64,000 bases of DNA. Origin: Guptibacillus hwajinpoensis (GTDB taxonomy: Bacteria > Bacillota > Bacilli > Bacillales > Guptibacillaceae). The stretch is from positions 806,001 to 870,000 of the forward strand of contig NZ_JAIVKU010000005.1 in the NCBI RefSeq assembly GCF_020524165.1, in the 5' to 3' direction. The translations under genes were made by a program, and so were the position numbers. The notes beneath the pieces are model-generated. The model was not told where the DNA came from. It ran no database searches and worked only from the letters and a program-made list of their open reading frames with translations. Of this stretch, positions 26,154 to 35,532 are shown one piece after another. How positions within the stretch are numbered: position 1 is the stretch's first letter; the number at the start of each line of letters is the position of its first letter.

Positions 26154-26167
26154 TACCCCATGGGGTA
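26154..26167 (-). promoter_or_regulatory. CsoR/CstR-like operator
   Basis: TACCCCATGGGGTA is a perfect 14-bp palindrome of the C-run/G-run type bound by CsoR-family repressors. It lies about 10 to 23 bases downstream of the -10 box of the CstB-like gene, where a repressor would block transcription. Confidence 0.65.
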
Positions 26168-26176
26168 TATAACATT

Positions 26177-26205
26177 ATCATAAACTTTTTTTCTTTATTC
26201 AGCAA
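26177..26205 (-). promoter_or_regulatory. SigA promoter of the CstB-like gene
   Basis: TTGCTG (26200-26205), a 17-base spacer and TATGAT (26177-26182). Confidence 0.65.
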
Positions 26206-26341
26206 CCCTCATGCTTTTATTACTTATATCAAAAAGAAACTTCTTCATACAGGTTTGGAATTCCTTTAATCGGGAACGCTCTATCTCAGTGTACTATTTA
26301 CGAAAAGAGCAATTTTTAAACGATTTTTTTGGAGGTTTTCA

Positions 26342-26821
26342 ATGTTTACTTTAAGCGATATTCCAATGTTCTTCGTGAACTTTTTCATTATATTACCAAT
26401 CATCACGCTCCTACACGAAGCTGGCCATGTTCTTATAGCAAGAGTTTTTGGAGGCAAAATCAAATTCTGTATCGGTACCGGCAAGACCATTTTTCATATT
26501 GGTCCCCTTGAAGTGAAAAAGAAATATTTTATGGAAGGTTGGTGCCAATATGAAGATTTAACCTATAACAAAACATGGGCTCACGTCGCCATTTATGCGG
26601 CCGGTAGCCTATTTAACATTATTGTTATTCTCATTCTAAACGCGCTAATTTATGCCGAAGTTCTTCCAGTGGATCTCTTTTTCTATCAATTTACTTACTT
26701 CTCGATTTATTTTATTTTCTTTTCTCTTATGCCTTATCGAAATGATGCAGGAAAACCGAGTGATGGCATGGCGATTATCGATGTTATCAGATTTGGGAAA
26801 GCTGAGGATCCAATCGACTAA
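26342..26821 (+). CDS. M50/site-2-protease-like membrane protein
   Basis: A 159-residue membrane protein with the zinc motif HEAGH at residues 25-29 inside helix one, followed by a reentrant-type segment (ARVFGGKIKFCIGTGKTIFH) and two further hydrophobic helices. The second M50 motif (NPxxDG-like) appears degenerate: RNDAGKPSDG near residue 145. It is short for a processing protease, has no PDZ domain and no nearby anti-sigma factor. GGAGG lies before the ATG. Peptidase activity is possible but unproven. Confidence 0.72.
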   Translation: MFTLSDIPMFFVNFFIILPIITLLHEAGHVLIARVFGGKIKFCIGTGKTIFHIGPLEVKKKYFMEGWCQYEDLTYNKTWAHVAIYAAGSLFNIIVILILNALIYAEVLPVDLFFYQFTYFSIYFIFFSLMPYRNDAGKPSDGMAIIDVIRFGKAEDPID

Positions 26822-26839
26822 GAAGATAATGAAGATGAA

Positions 26840-26866
26840 GGAGGCTTTTTTCTTAAGAAGCCTTTT
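26840..26866 (+). terminator. Terminator of the M50-like gene
   Basis: An AGGAGGCTT...AAGAAGCCT hairpin is followed by TTTTTGTTTT. Confidence 0.7.
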
Positions 26867-26917
26867 TGTTTTGGTGAAATATAAGGTTTCATTCAAAATT
26901 ATTATGGAAATAGAAGA

Positions 26918-27034
26918 ATGAAAACGATAATAGAGGAAACTGTCGCCTATATGATGGGAGGATTGGAACGAATATCCCGAGATGAAATTGTTAGAACTTC
27001 CAATGATCTTTTCCATTTAATAGCATTACAATAG
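26918..27034 (+). CDS. Possible 38-residue open reading frame
   Basis: An ATG opens a 38-codon frame with a plausible amphipathic stretch (MGGLERISRDEIVRTSND). The upstream GGAAATAGAAGA is a weak ribosome binding site. It sits in an otherwise empty 350-base gap between the M50-like terminator and the TetR operator. It could be a real small gene, a remnant or chance. Confidence 0.25.
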   Translation: MKTIIEETVAYMMGGLERISRDEIVRTSNDLFHLIALQ

Positions 27035-27126
27035 GTGAATAGACCCTCTAGTTAACAAGATCTTCAATCTTTTTAGGACCTCTGCTTTATTGTTAAGCTT
27101 TTCCAACAGGTTTAAAATGGAAAACA

Positions 27127-27144
27127 GGAATGAATATTCATTCC
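27127..27144. promoter_or_regulatory. BscR/FatR-type operator upstream of the TetR gene
   Basis: GGAATGAATATTCATTCC is a perfect 18-bp palindrome, 29 bases before the TetR start codon. It shares GAATGAA/TTCATTC arms with the second site before cypB. Confidence 0.75.
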
Positions 27145-27172
27145 GCATGCTAAGTAAGAAAGGAAGCTGCGT

Positions 27173-27745
27173 ATGACGACCCTGAATAAACGGGACAGTA
27201 TTTTGAAAAGCGCTCTTGTGTTATTTGCCGAGCGAGGTTTTGATGCTACGACTGTGCCGATGATTGCCAATTCAGCGAATGTTGGTGCCGGCACAATCTA
27301 CCGTTATTTTGAAAACAAAGAGGTGCTCGTTAACACGCTCTTTCAGGACACGGTTGCTACATTTACAAAAACGATTGAAGATCAATTCCCATATCACCAA
27401 TCGACTCGTCAGCAGTTTCAACACATTTATAAAACCATGATTCTCTTTACCAATCAAAATGAGCATGCGCTTTATTTCATTAAGAAACACAGTGCCGGTC
27501 ACTTTCTGGATAACCAGAGTCAAAGTGATTTCACCGAACTTCTCAATCTGTTGAAAGCTTTTTTTGATACTGGAAAGAAACAGTCAGAGATTCGCGATTT
27601 GCCTTCTGAAGCATTGATCGCCATTCTATACGGTGCTTTTCTAGAACTTCAGAATCTTGTTCGAGCAGGTGAGCTTTCCTCAGAACCTGAACTTCTTTCA
27701 AAAATTGAAGAAAGTTTATGGGATTCTGTTCGATTACATGCGTGA
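27173..27745 (+). CDS. bscR: TetR family regulator, probable fatty-acid-responsive BscR/FatR
   Basis: A 190-residue TetR protein with the helix-turn-helix TVPMIANSANVGAGTIYRYFENK (split over residues about 25-47). It directly precedes a CYP102-type gene, the order of bscR-cypB in B. subtilis, where the repressor is released by fatty acids or acyl-CoA. Perfect palindromes sit both before this gene and before the P450 gene. An ATG follows GGAAGCTGCGT. The name is by synteny and family, not by direct identity. Confidence 0.83.
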   Translation: MTTLNKRDSILKSALVLFAERGFDATTVPMIANSANVGAGTIYRYFENKEVLVNTLFQDTVATFTKTIEDQFPYHQSTRQQFQHIYKTMILFTNQNEHALYFIKKHSAGHFLDNQSQSDFTELLNLLKAFFDTGKKQSEIRDLPSEALIAILYGAFLELQNLVRAGELSSEPELLSKIEESLWDSVRLHA

Positions 27746-27763
27746 AGAGATCTTTCTCTTCAC
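27742..27763 (+). terminator. Weak hairpin between the TetR and P450 genes
   Basis: GTGAAGAG and CTCTTCAC form an 8-bp stem overlapping the TetR stop. No T tract follows, so it is a hairpin rather than a sure terminator. Confidence 0.35.
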
Positions 27764-27773
27764 AACACCAAAT

Positions 27774-27789
27774 GAATGAACGTTCATTC
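27774..27789. promoter_or_regulatory. Second BscR/FatR-type operator, before cypB
   Basis: GAATGAACGTTCATTC is a perfect 16-bp palindrome, 29 bases before the P450 start codon. Confidence 0.72.
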
Positions 27790-27817
27790 CGCTTTCAAAT
27801 AACTATTGAGGTGATAA

Positions 27818-30800
27818 ATGATGACCACTAAGAAATCGTTCCCACAGCCAAAAACCTATGGACCACTAGGTAATTTACCTCTTATTGATAAAGAAAAACC
27901 AATTCAGTCCTTTATGAAGCTTTCAAAAGAGCTTGGACCTATTTATCAATTCCAATTCCCCGGACGTACTAGTACGTTCGTTTCAAGTGCCTCTCTTGTT
28001 GCTGAAATAACAAATGAAAAACGCTTCGATAAAAAAGTAGGACCAGTTCTTCAAAAAGTTCGTGCTTTTGGAGGAGATGGCTTATTTACAAGTGAAACGA
28101 ACGAAAAGAATTGGAAAAAAGCACATAACATCCTGCTTCCAAGTTTTAGTCAACAAGCGATGAAAGGCTATCATAATAAAATGGTCGATCTTGCCACTCA
28201 ACTTATTCAGAAGTGGGCACGTCTTAATCCAGATGAAGAAATTGACGTACCCGAAGATATGACGCGGTTGACTCTTGATACAATTGGGCTTTGTGGATTT
28301 GACTTTCGCTTTAATAGCTTTTACAGAGAAACCAATCATGAATTTGTTGATGCAATGGTACGGGCATTAGATGAAGCGATGAATCAATCTCAGCGTCTAG
28401 GGGTTCAGGATAAACTGATGGTGCGCTCCAAAAAACAATTTAAAGATGATATCGACTATATGTTTTCTCTTGTCGATGGCTTAATCGCAGACCGTAAGAA
28501 GAATGGTGATCAAGGCGAGGATGATCTTTTAGCACATATGCTAAAAGGAAAAGACCCTGAAACGGGTGAACCACTTGATGATGAAAATATCCGCTTCCAA
28601 ATTATCACATTCCTCATCGCTGGACATGAAACGACAAGTGGATTGCTTTCCTTTACACTTTACTATCTAATGAATAATCCAGATAAGCTTGCCAAAGCTC
28701 AAGAAGAGGTAGATCGTGTCGTTGGCGATGCTATTCCTGATTATAAGCAAGTGAAGCAGCTCAAATATGTTCGAATGATTCTAAATGAATCCCTTCGCCT
28801 ATGGCCAACCGCTCCTGCCTTTTCACTTTATGCGAAGGAAGATACAACATTGAATGGAGAATACGAAGTCGAAAAAGGTGACGAGTTCACTCTCCTACTC
28901 CCAGAACTACATCGTGATAAATCCATTTGGGGCGATAATGTGGAAGATTTCGTGCCTGAACGCTTTGAAGACCCGTCTTCTATCCCACTACACGCATATA
29001 AGCCATTTGGAAATGGACAGCGCGCATGTATTGGGCAACAATTCTCACTACATGAAGCGACACTCGTCCTTGGTATGATTATTCAACACTTTGAACTGAT
29101 CGATCATTCGAATTATCAACTTGATGTTAAAGAAACATTAACGCTCAAACCCGATGGTCTAAAAATGAAAGTGAAGCAACGAAAGGAATCGATTTCTTTT
29201 GCTGTACCAGCTTCTGAAGCGAATGAAAAAGAGAAAAAAACAGCGCCTGTCGCAGTTGAAAATGCGCACGGTACTCCTCTTCTCGTCTTATACGGATCTA
29301 ACCTTGGCACAGCTGAAGGAATTGCCCGTGATCTGGCTGAGACAGGTCGACAACAAGGCTTTAGCACGAATGTTGCTCCACTGAACGACTATGTAAATGA
29401 GCTTCCTGAGAACGGAGCTGTTTTAATCGTCTCAGCTTCCTATAATGGAAATCCTCCTGACAATGCCGATGAGTTTGTCCAATGGCTCGAGCAGATGGAA
29501 GACGGTGCGGTGAATGGCGTTCAATATGCAGTCTTTGGTTGCGGTGACCGCAACTGGGCCAATACGTATCAACGTATTCCATCTTTCATTGATAATCAAT
29601 TGTCTACAAAGGGTGCAAAGCGAATTGCAGAGACTGGATTTGGCGACGCTAGCGATGACTTTGAAGGCGATTATGAGAAATGGGAAGAGACACTTTGGCC
29701 AAATCTCGCAAATGCAATGAATATTGAACTAAATGAAAATAACTCAGAAAACAGTGCGATTTCAATGAGCTTTGTAAGTGGTGTAAGTGATACGCCTCTC
29801 GCTAGAACGCATCATGCTTTCACTGCTATTATTAATCGAAATGTTGAATTACAGCATACAGAGAGCGGTAGAAGCACGCGCCACATCGAACTTATGCTTC
29901 CTGATGGCGTTTCATACAAAGAAGGGGATCATGTCGGTATCCTTCCACAGAATAGTGATGAGATGGTTAACCGTGTTCTTGATCGCTTCTCACTTAATGG
30001 TCAGGATCACGTACTACTAACTGGGGATTCAGGGAAAGCAGCGCATCTTCCTACGGACAAACCAGTGAAACTCCAGGAGCTCCTTTCTTCTTATGTAGAG
30101 CTTCAAGAACCAGCCACTCGTTCACAAATACGTGCGCTAGCGGCACATACAGTGTGTCCACCTCATGTTGTCGAGCTCGAGCAATTACTTGAAGACACCA
30201 CATATAAAAAAGAAGTGCTTGAGAAGCGCGTGACCATGCTCGAACTCGTTGAGCACTATATGGCTTGTGAGATTCCATTTGAACGATTCATTGCCCTGCT
30301 TCCACCATTGAAAGCTCGTTATTATTCAATTTCAAGTTCTCCACTCTATAAAGAACGAGAAGCAAGCATGACGGTTAGTGTCGTTCGTGACCCAGCATGG
30401 AATGGAAAGGGAGAGTACAAAGGTGTTGCTTCGAACTACCTGGCAACGCGAGAATTTGGTGACAAAGTAGCCTGCTTTATCAATACGCCACAATCCAACT
30501 TCCAGCTTCCAGAAGATCCAGAAACACCAATGGTCTTAATTGGACCTGGAACAGGTATTGCACCATTTAGAGGATTCATTCAAGCCCGCCGGGAATTAAG
30601 CAACCAGGGCAACGAGCTTGGTGCAGCTCACCTTTACTTCGGCTGCCGTAATCCTGAACATGATTACTTATATCAGGAAGAGCTTGAACAGGCTGAAAAA
30701 GATGGACTTGTTACCCTTCATACAGCCTTTTCACGTTGCCCTGGACAGAAAAAAACATATGTTCAGCACCTTGTATCTGAGAACGCGAAAGATGTCATCC

Positions 30801-30988
30801 CACTATTAAAAGATGGTGGACGCTTATACGTTTGTGGCGATGGTAGTCATATGGCTCCTGAAGTAGAGCAAACGATTATTACAAGCTATCAATCGATGTA
30901 TGAAACAACTGAGCAAGAAGCGATTCAATGGCTAGAAGAACTTGAGCGAGACGGCCGATATGCGAAAGACGTATGGGCTGGCGCTTAA
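27818..30988 (+). CDS. cypB: Bifunctional cytochrome P450/NADPH-P450 reductase (CYP102A type)
   Basis: A 1056-residue self-sufficient fatty acid hydroxylase. The heme domain (1-460) has the I-helix motif AGHETTSG, the PERF region FVPERFED and heme ligand Cys404 in [12 protein letters not shown] linker leads to an FMN flavodoxin domain ([16 protein letters not shown], about 485-630). FAD- and NADPH-binding domains follow, with [21 protein letters not shown] and the C-terminal DVWAGA. GAGGTGATAA precedes two adjacent ATG codons. It is likely to hydroxylate long-chain fatty acids near the omega end and to be induced by them via the TetR gene. Confidence 0.95.
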   Translation: MMTTKKSFPQPKTYGPLGNLPLIDKEKPIQSFMKLSKELGPIYQFQFPGRTSTFVSSASLVAEITNEKRFDKKVGPVLQKVRAFGGDGLFTSETNEKNWKKAHNILLPSFSQQAMKGYHNKMVDLATQLIQKWARLNPDEEIDVPEDMTRLTLDTIGLCGFDFRFNSFYRETNHEFVDAMVRALDEAMNQSQRLGVQDKLMVRSKKQFKDDIDYMFSLVDGLIADRKKNGDQGEDDLLAHMLKGKDPETGEPLDDENIRFQIITFLIAGHETTSGLLSFTLYYLMNNPDKLAKAQEEVDRVVGDAIPDYKQVKQLKYVRMILNESLRLWPTAPAFSLYAKEDTTLNGEYEVEKGDEFTLLLPELHRDKSIWGDNVEDFVPERFEDPSSIPLHAYKPFGNGQRACIGQQFSLHEATLVLGMIIQHFELIDHSNYQLDVKETLTLKPDGLKMKVKQRKESISFAVPASEANEKEKKTAPVAVENAHGTPLLVLYGSNLGTAEGIARDLAETGRQQGFSTNVAPLNDYVNELPENGAVLIVSASYNGNPPDNADEFVQWLEQMEDGAVNGVQYAVFGCGDRNWANTYQRIPSFIDNQLSTKGAKRIAETGFGDASDDFEGDYEKWEETLWPNLANAMNIELNENNSENSAISMSFVSGVSDTPLARTHHAFTAIINRNVELQHTESGRSTRHIELMLPDGVSYKEGDHVGILPQNSDEMVNRVLDRFSLNGQDHVLLTGDSGKAAHLPTDKPVKLQELLSSYVELQEPATRSQIRALAAHTVCPPHVVELEQLLEDTTYKKEVLEKRVTMLELVEHYMACEIPFERFIALLPPLKARYYSISSSPLYKEREASMTVSVVRDPAWNGKGEYKGVASNYLATREFGDKVACFINTPQSNFQLPEDPETPMVLIGPGTGIAPFRGFIQARRELSNQGNELGAAHLYFGCRNPEHDYLYQEELEQAEKDGLVTLHTAFSRCPGQKKTYVQHLVSENAKDVIPLLKDGGRLYVCGDGSHMAPEVEQTIITSYQSMYETTEQEAIQWLEELERDGRYAKDVWAGA

Positions 30989-30998
30989 AATATAGAAA

Positions 30999-31024
30999 AC
31001 AGCGCATCCTGGCGGATGCGCTGT
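30999..31024. terminator. Bidirectional terminator between cypB and dhaM
   Basis: An 11-bp stem ACAGCGCATCC/GGATGCGCTGT with a TGGC loop and T-rich flank. Confidence 0.87.
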
Positions 31025-31044
31025 TGTTTTATCAATTCTTCTTT

Positions 31045-31431
31045 TCACTGCACTTTCTTCGCAGCTTTTGCATGAACTGCAGATTCCACCACTTCATCTA
31101 GTGACTTGCCAAATCCTGCTTCCATCACCGCACTATAGGCGCCCTCAATCAATGGCGCATCTGCAATCTTAACGGAATGTGACTCCTCTAATAAATCGAT
31201 TGCCATCTCTGCATTCATGACTGAGCTTCCGAAATCCACGAGAATAACGACGCCATCCCCATGGTCCGCCTTTTCAATAGCTGTCTGAATTTTAATAGCA
31301 CTCGTTCCCATATCCCCATCATCTGTTCCTCCAGCATCGATCACAGTGACTTCAGGCTGAGCTTCATCAAGCATCTTTTTTAATCCCTTTGAAATATCAG
31401 GACTATGTGAGACAAGGACAAGACTGACCAT
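31045..31431 (-). CDS. dhaM: PTS-dependent dihydroxyacetone kinase, phosphotransferase subunit DhaM
   Basis: A 128-residue EIIA-man-like protein with phosphorylatable His9 in VLVSHSPDISKG and the GGTDDGDMGTS loop. It relays phosphate from HPr to the ADP bound on DhaL. It has only the EIIA domain, as in Firmicutes, unlike the longer E. coli DhaM. Its start overlaps the dhaL stop by one base. Confidence 0.93.
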   Translation of the reverse strand: MVSLVLVSHSPDISKGLKKMLDEAQPEVTVIDAGGTDDGDMGTSAIKIQTAIEKADHGDGVVILVDFGSSVMNAEMAIDLLEESHSVKIADAPLIEGAYSAVMEAGFGKSLDEVVESAVHAKAAKKVQ

Positions 31432-32051
31432 TAAGCTTCACCGTCCTTATCGAGTACTGTCGCAAGAGACTCTATTAAATAATAAGAAGACTGCGCCCCC
31501 GCATCCTGTTTCCCTTTTGATTTTTCTTTGTAGTAAGCGGCTCTCCCTTTCTTGGCTTCATACTCTTTTACATGCTCAAGCGCTTCCTTCGCCTTGTCGA
31601 TCAAATGAGCAGATGTAAGCTCATTTCCCTTCTCTTCCATTAACTCAATTACAGGTTCAAGTAAGTCGATCATCGTCTTCTCTTCTCGATCAGCCTTCCC
31701 TCGTTTCTTCATTCCATCCACGCCAACTCGAAGACTTGAAGAAAGATCGCTGAGCTGCACTTCTGTTCCTTCTAACTGATTTCCAGCTTTCATGAAAAGA
31801 GTACCGTAAAGCGGTCCTGAAGCACCGCCTATCTTAGACAACAGACTCGTTCCAACAGCCTTCAGTACTTTCCCTGGTTCATCTGTCTCTTCATTCAGCT
31901 GTTCGACAGCAGCCTTAAAGCCTCTTGTCATGTTAAGCCCATGATCGCCATCACCAAGCACCTGGTCAAGATCAGTTAGCTGTTCTTTATTCGATTCTAT
32001 CTTTTTAGCAGACTCTTTGATCCATTGTCTAGCCATCTCTGCCGTAAACAT
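31431..32051 (-). CDS. dhaL: Dihydroxyacetone kinase subunit DhaL
   Basis: A 206-residue all-helical subunit that holds ADP/ATP as a tightly bound phosphate carrier. The Mg2+-ADP site DQVLGDGDHGLNMTRGF (about residues 27-43) is intact, and KIGGASGPLYGTLF follows. AAGGAGG precedes the ATG at 32051. It lies 12 bases after dhaK and is coupled to dhaM. Confidence 0.95.
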   Translation of the reverse strand: MFTAEMARQWIKESAKKIESNKEQLTDLDQVLGDGDHGLNMTRGFKAAVEQLNEETDEPGKVLKAVGTSLLSKIGGASGPLYGTLFMKAGNQLEGTEVQLSDLSSSLRVGVDGMKKRGKADREEKTMIDLLEPVIELMEEKGNELTSAHLIDKAKEALEHVKEYEAKKGRAAYYKEKSKGKQDAGAQSSYYLIESLATVLDKDGEA

Positions 32052-32063
32052 ACATGATCCTCC

Positions 32064-33062
32064 TTAGTCGTTTATCGTCCATGCAATCGTCTGACATGGG
32101 TTTGTCACGTATTTCTTTCGTTCATTCGTTAATTTTAGAACTGTTAAAGAAGCACCTGCCATTTCAAGCGCAGTCATATAGTTGCCAACTAACGTTAATT
32201 CCGATTTAATGCCTTTTTCCTTTAAGAGATCTTGAATACGATTGTTTAGAATGTAAAGTTCCATTAATGGAGTTGCTCCCATTCCGTTCACAATGACCGC
32301 TGTTTCATCGCCTTGTTTTAGTTCTAGTTCGGGTAGTACTTCTTCTACAAGACGCTCTGCCAATTCATCTGCCGAAACCAGTCCGATCGTTTCCATTCCA
32401 GGCTCACCATGAATACCAATTCCAAGCTCCATTTCATTTTCTTTAATATCAAACCCCGGGTTTCCTGAGCCAGGAACCTGGGCTGGATGAAGCGCCGCCC
32501 CCATTGATCTCACGTTTTGAATCGCATCCTCAGCAAGCGCTTTCACTTCCTTCAATGGCTTCCCTTCTTTTGCTGCCGCCCCTGCAATTTTATGAACGAA
32601 AATAGTGCCTGCTACACCTCTTCGTCCTGTTGTATGAGTACTGTCTTCTACGGCAACATCATCATTGACAATCACTTGTTCGACAGATATGCCTTCGTCC
32701 TCTGCCATCTCAGCCGCCATTTCAAAGTTCATGACATCCCCAGTGTAATTTTTAGTGATAAGGAGAACTCCAGCCCCCTGATCAACTGCCTTAATCGCTT
32801 CTAACATCTGATCAGGTGTAGGAGACGTAAAAACTTCTCCGCTCACAGCTGCATCAAGCATACCTTCTCCAACGAAACCGGCATGTGCAGGTTCATGTCC
32901 ACTTCCTCCTCCGCTAACAATACCTACTTTGTTTTCCGACAGATTTTTTCTCACTAGGACAGTTGTACCTTCCAGTCGTAGATAGGATTCGGGATGTGCT
33001 TTCACCATTCCGTCCAGCATTTGGCTTACAACGTCATCTGGTTGATTGATTATTTTCTTCAT
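32064..33062 (-). CDS. dhaK: Dihydroxyacetone kinase subunit DhaK
   Basis: A 332-residue subunit that binds dihydroxyacetone as a hemiaminal to the His in LGIGIHGEPG (about residue 218) and accepts phosphate from DhaL. GGGSGHEPAHAGFVG near residue 51 and LLITKNYTGDVMNFEMA near 99 are family motifs. It is the first of dhaK-dhaL-dhaM. The product, DHAP, enters glycolysis. No glycerol dehydrogenase or facilitator gene is nearby. Confidence 0.95.
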   Translation of the reverse strand: MKKIINQPDDVVSQMLDGMVKAHPESYLRLEGTTVLVRKNLSENKVGIVSGGGSGHEPAHAGFVGEGMLDAAVSGEVFTSPTPDQMLEAIKAVDQGAGVLLITKNYTGDVMNFEMAAEMAEDEGISVEQVIVNDDVAVEDSTHTTGRRGVAGTIFVHKIAGAAAKEGKPLKEVKALAEDAIQNVRSMGAALHPAQVPGSGNPGFDIKENEMELGIGIHGEPGMETIGLVSADELAERLVEEVLPELELKQGDETAVIVNGMGATPLMELYILNNRIQDLLKEKGIKSELTLVGNYMTALEMAGASLTVLKLTNERKKYVTNPCQTIAWTIND

Positions 33063-33148
33063 CAGTTAACCCCTCCCAGAATGGGTATACCCTTGTTTTA
33101 AAGTTCGCAAAAGTCTAAATTAAATGACAGAATACCTCTATCAAGAAA

Positions 33149-33180
33149 AAGACGCTTTTGCATTTGAACAAAAGCGTCTT
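33149..33180 (-). terminator. Terminator of the YczE-like gene
   Basis: A 12-bp stem AAGACGCTTTTG/CAAAAGCGTCTT is followed on the minus strand by TTTCTTG. Confidence 0.8.
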
Positions 33181-33191
33181 GTGATACACAT

Positions 33192-33827
33192 TTATAAATA
33201 TTCCTCATGCGGTGCTTGCGCTGGATAAAGCATATAATACATCGGGTACGCTCTTTCATACCAGAACTGTATAATTGGGCCAAGTAGAAACACGAGCGCA
33301 ATTGTCCCTATCCCAACCGGACCGCCAATTAGTAGAGCAAGAGTTGCCATCACAACTGCGACCATCGTCTGTCCCATTTGCAGACTTAGGTTGAATCTAG
33401 CACTAATGACAAGAAATAGCTGATCGAACGGGGCTCGTGGAAATTGCGGCAAAATATAAATAGCTACCCCTAAACCAATTGCAATCATCCCTAAAATCAG
33501 GACTCCCACTTTCGCCATTAGTGGGGCTGTCGTTAACTGGACTGAAGCAAAAGCGATTTCTAACCAGAAATCGAGTATAAAGCTCTCTAGAATAATTGGC
33601 AGAATTGCACCATATTCCGGTTTCTTTTTCATTAAGCTGCCATTGAGAAAAATGACAAGAATTTGAAACACCCCGTACCAAAAACCAACTGTCAGTCCGG
33701 CTAAATCTGATAACCCAATAAAAAAGGATGTCCAAAATCCAGCTCCAAGGGTTGCATGAATCACAAGCGCAACACCAAAAAAGTTTATAAACATACCTAG
33801 AAGATAAACCGTAATTCGATAAAGCAT
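33192..33827 (-). CDS. YczE/YyaS family membrane protein
   Basis: A 211-residue membrane protein with about five hydrophobic helices. It has the family opening GMFINFFGVALVIHATLGAG and the helix-3 to helix-4 loop ILPQFPRAPFDQLFLV. In B. subtilis YczE is required for bacillibactin/surfactin-type production by an unknown mechanism, and most members are uncharacterised. GGGAGG precedes the ATG. It lies upstream of the dha genes but is separated by a strong terminator. Confidence 0.83.
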   Translation of the reverse strand: MLYRITVYLLGMFINFFGVALVIHATLGAGFWTSFFIGLSDLAGLTVGFWYGVFQILVIFLNGSLMKKKPEYGAILPIILESFILDFWLEIAFASVQLTTAPLMAKVGVLILGMIAIGLGVAIYILPQFPRAPFDQLFLVISARFNLSLQMGQTMVAVVMATLALLIGGPVGIGTIALVFLLGPIIQFWYERAYPMYYMLYPAQAPHEEYL

Positions 33828-34056
33828 TACGACATCCTCCCTTCCTAATAAATAAAGAAAATCTTATGACATGATGCTTAGAAAAAGCATCTTGATTCCC
33901 TCTGCTAGACAATTGGACTAGAAACAAACCGTTAAGATGGCTTTGTTCTTGCTTGTGGAAGAGAGGATATAACTAAGATTTTTCGAGACCATTTTATTAG
34001 TGATTTTCTTCATCGTCAATGGATTGAATTTTTTCCGTTTTTTCAGAAAAAGTTCA

Positions 34057-34088
34057 AAAAAAAACTGCCCATTTGGACAGTTTTTTTC
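34057..34088 (-). terminator. Terminator of the RsbR-like gene
   Basis: A CTGTCC-AAAT-GGGCAG hairpin with A and T runs on both sides. Confidence 0.75.
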
Positions 34089-34104
34089 CTCCACCGTGTT
34101 GAAA

Positions 34105-34917
34105 CTACAATATATGTCTAGCCAATGCTTGTTTTAACGTACTATGTGTTTGAATAGATGAAAAATCAATTCCAAGATGGATCATCGTTTGAGCCACTTC
34201 CGGCCTAATACCGGATAGAATCCCCTTTACTCCAAGAAGTTCAAGAGAATAAACAATGTTAAAAATATTGTTGGCAACCATAGTATCAACAATCGTGACT
34301 CCAGAAAGATCGATAAATAAATGCGTTAAGCTTTTTACAGTTGATTCTCTCAGTGCTGTTTCCATAAGAAGGCTGGCACGATGCGTGTCGATATCTCCAA
34401 TAATTGGTAAGACAGCGACGCCTTCAAGGATTGGCACAACCGGAACAGATAGCTCAAGAAATACCTCTTGCGCATGACTGAGATTATTCTTATATGAGGT
34501 AACGTAAGCAGTGCTGTAGGCATAAACTGCTTGATCAAGTAACCGATCAACCAACTTACCAGCTCTAAAAACACTTTGAACCGTTTGATTCACTTCAACC
34601 GTTATGAGTTCAATAACGTCCCAAATGGCCTGCCTAAATTCTGACGTCGTTTTTAGAGATTCATCTAATTCTGAACCGTATTGAACAGCCAGATCTCCTG
34701 TCTCTCTTCCCCACTTTGTGATCCGTGGCATTGTGTCTTCTAAACCAATTAAAATTGTATCTGCACATAGCTGAACAAGCTCAGTATGTAACCTAAGGGC
34801 TTCTGCAGTACCCTCACCAGGTTTCAATAAGCTTTTTGCAATATCTAATTTTCGTGCTTCTAACTGCTTTCCAATTAATTGAACTTCTTGGGCAATTATG
34901 GATTCTTGAACTGGCAT
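34105..34917 (-). CDS. RsbR-like stressosome protein (STAS domain)
   Basis: A 270-residue protein with an N-terminal helical domain like the non-heme globin fold of RsbR (1-145) and a C-terminal STAS domain (about 150-265). The phosphorylation-site strands PIIGDIDTHRA and LFIDLSGVTIVDT match the two Thr positions used in RsbR paralogues. Such proteins form stressosomes that feed the SigB pathway. No rsbS, rsbT or sigB is nearby, so it acts as a dispersed paralogue, like RsbRB-RsbRD in B. subtilis. Confidence 0.85.
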   Translation of the reverse strand: MPVQESIIAQEVQLIGKQLEARKLDIAKSLLKPGEGTAEALRLHTELVQLCADTILIGLEDTMPRITKWGRETGDLAVQYGSELDESLKTTSEFRQAIWDVIELITVEVNQTVQSVFRAGKLVDRLLDQAVYAYSTAYVTSYKNNLSHAQEVFLELSVPVVPILEGVAVLPIIGDIDTHRASLLMETALRESTVKSLTHLFIDLSGVTIVDTMVANNIFNIVYSLELLGVKGILSGIRPEVAQTMIHLGIDFSSIQTHSTLKQALARHIL

Positions 34918-35256
34918 CTCTTTTACCTCCGCTGATAAATCGAATCTCTATTCTATCATAGAGGAACGCATTTCATTTTACATTAAATATTTTCACTTCG
35001 CTTTATTAGAATCAGGAATAAACGCTAACAAAAGTGACAATCAACTTCAGTCCACTTTCTATTTTAAAAGCAAAAAAAACAGGATTTTTCAGAAGAGGTT
35101 TGCTTTTTTTGGGAGACGTGTTATACTAAGGTTAATTATTGTTGTTCGGTACTGATTATTAAAGAGCAGGCTACTTTAGGAAGTACTTACATCTCAAATG
35201 ATTATGTAGAGCAGGAATAGTAATATTTGTGCAAAATGCACTTGGAGGATACACAC
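34918..35256 (+). promoter_or_regulatory. Cold-shock gene control region and leader
   Basis: A SigA-like promoter TTGCTT-16-TATACT (35100-35127) would start transcription near 35134, leaving a leader of about 120 bases before the csp start codon. Long leaders are typical of csp genes and often fold differently at low temperature. The rest of this 339-base gap holds the upstream region of the divergent RsbR-like gene. Confidence 0.6.
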
Positions 35257-35457
35257 ATGAATAAAGGTACAGTAAAATGGTTTAACGCAGAAAAAGGTTT
35301 TGGCTTCATCGAAGTTGAAGGCGGAGACGACGTATTCGTACATTTCTCAGCTATTCAAGGCGAAGGTTTCAAAACTCTTGAAGAAGGTCAAACAGTTACT
35401 TTTGACACTGAGCAAGGTAACCGCGGACCACAAGCTACTAACGTAGTTAAAGCGTAA
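35257..35457 (+). CDS. Cold-shock protein
   Basis: A 66-residue single cold-shock domain with RNP1 (KGFGFIEV) and RNP2 (VFVHFS), binding single-stranded nucleic acid as an RNA chaperone. The frame opens ten codons earlier, but GGAGG eight bases before the ATG at 35257 and the standard [10 protein letters not shown] start decide the call. It is monocistronic with a strong terminator. Confidence 0.96.
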   Translation: MNKGTVKWFNAEKGFGFIEVEGGDDVFVHFSAIQGEGFKTLEEGQTVTFDTEQGNRGPQATNVVKA

Positions 35458-35465
35458 ATCATATT

Positions 35466-35498
35466 AAAAAAGCTCTTCCCCGGTGGAAGAGCTTTTTT
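35466..35498 (+). terminator. Terminator of the csp gene
   Basis: AAAAAGCTCTTCC and GGAAGAGCTTTTT form the stem, followed by T residues. Confidence 0.88.
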
Positions 35499-35532
35499 GT
35501 GTTCTTATCTCCAACTGTGTTATTCATTACGA

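Noticed and set aside
26645..27016. A 123-codon minus-strand frame opposite the M50-like gene
   Set aside because: It overlaps a well-supported gene, crosses its terminator and has no ribosome binding site.
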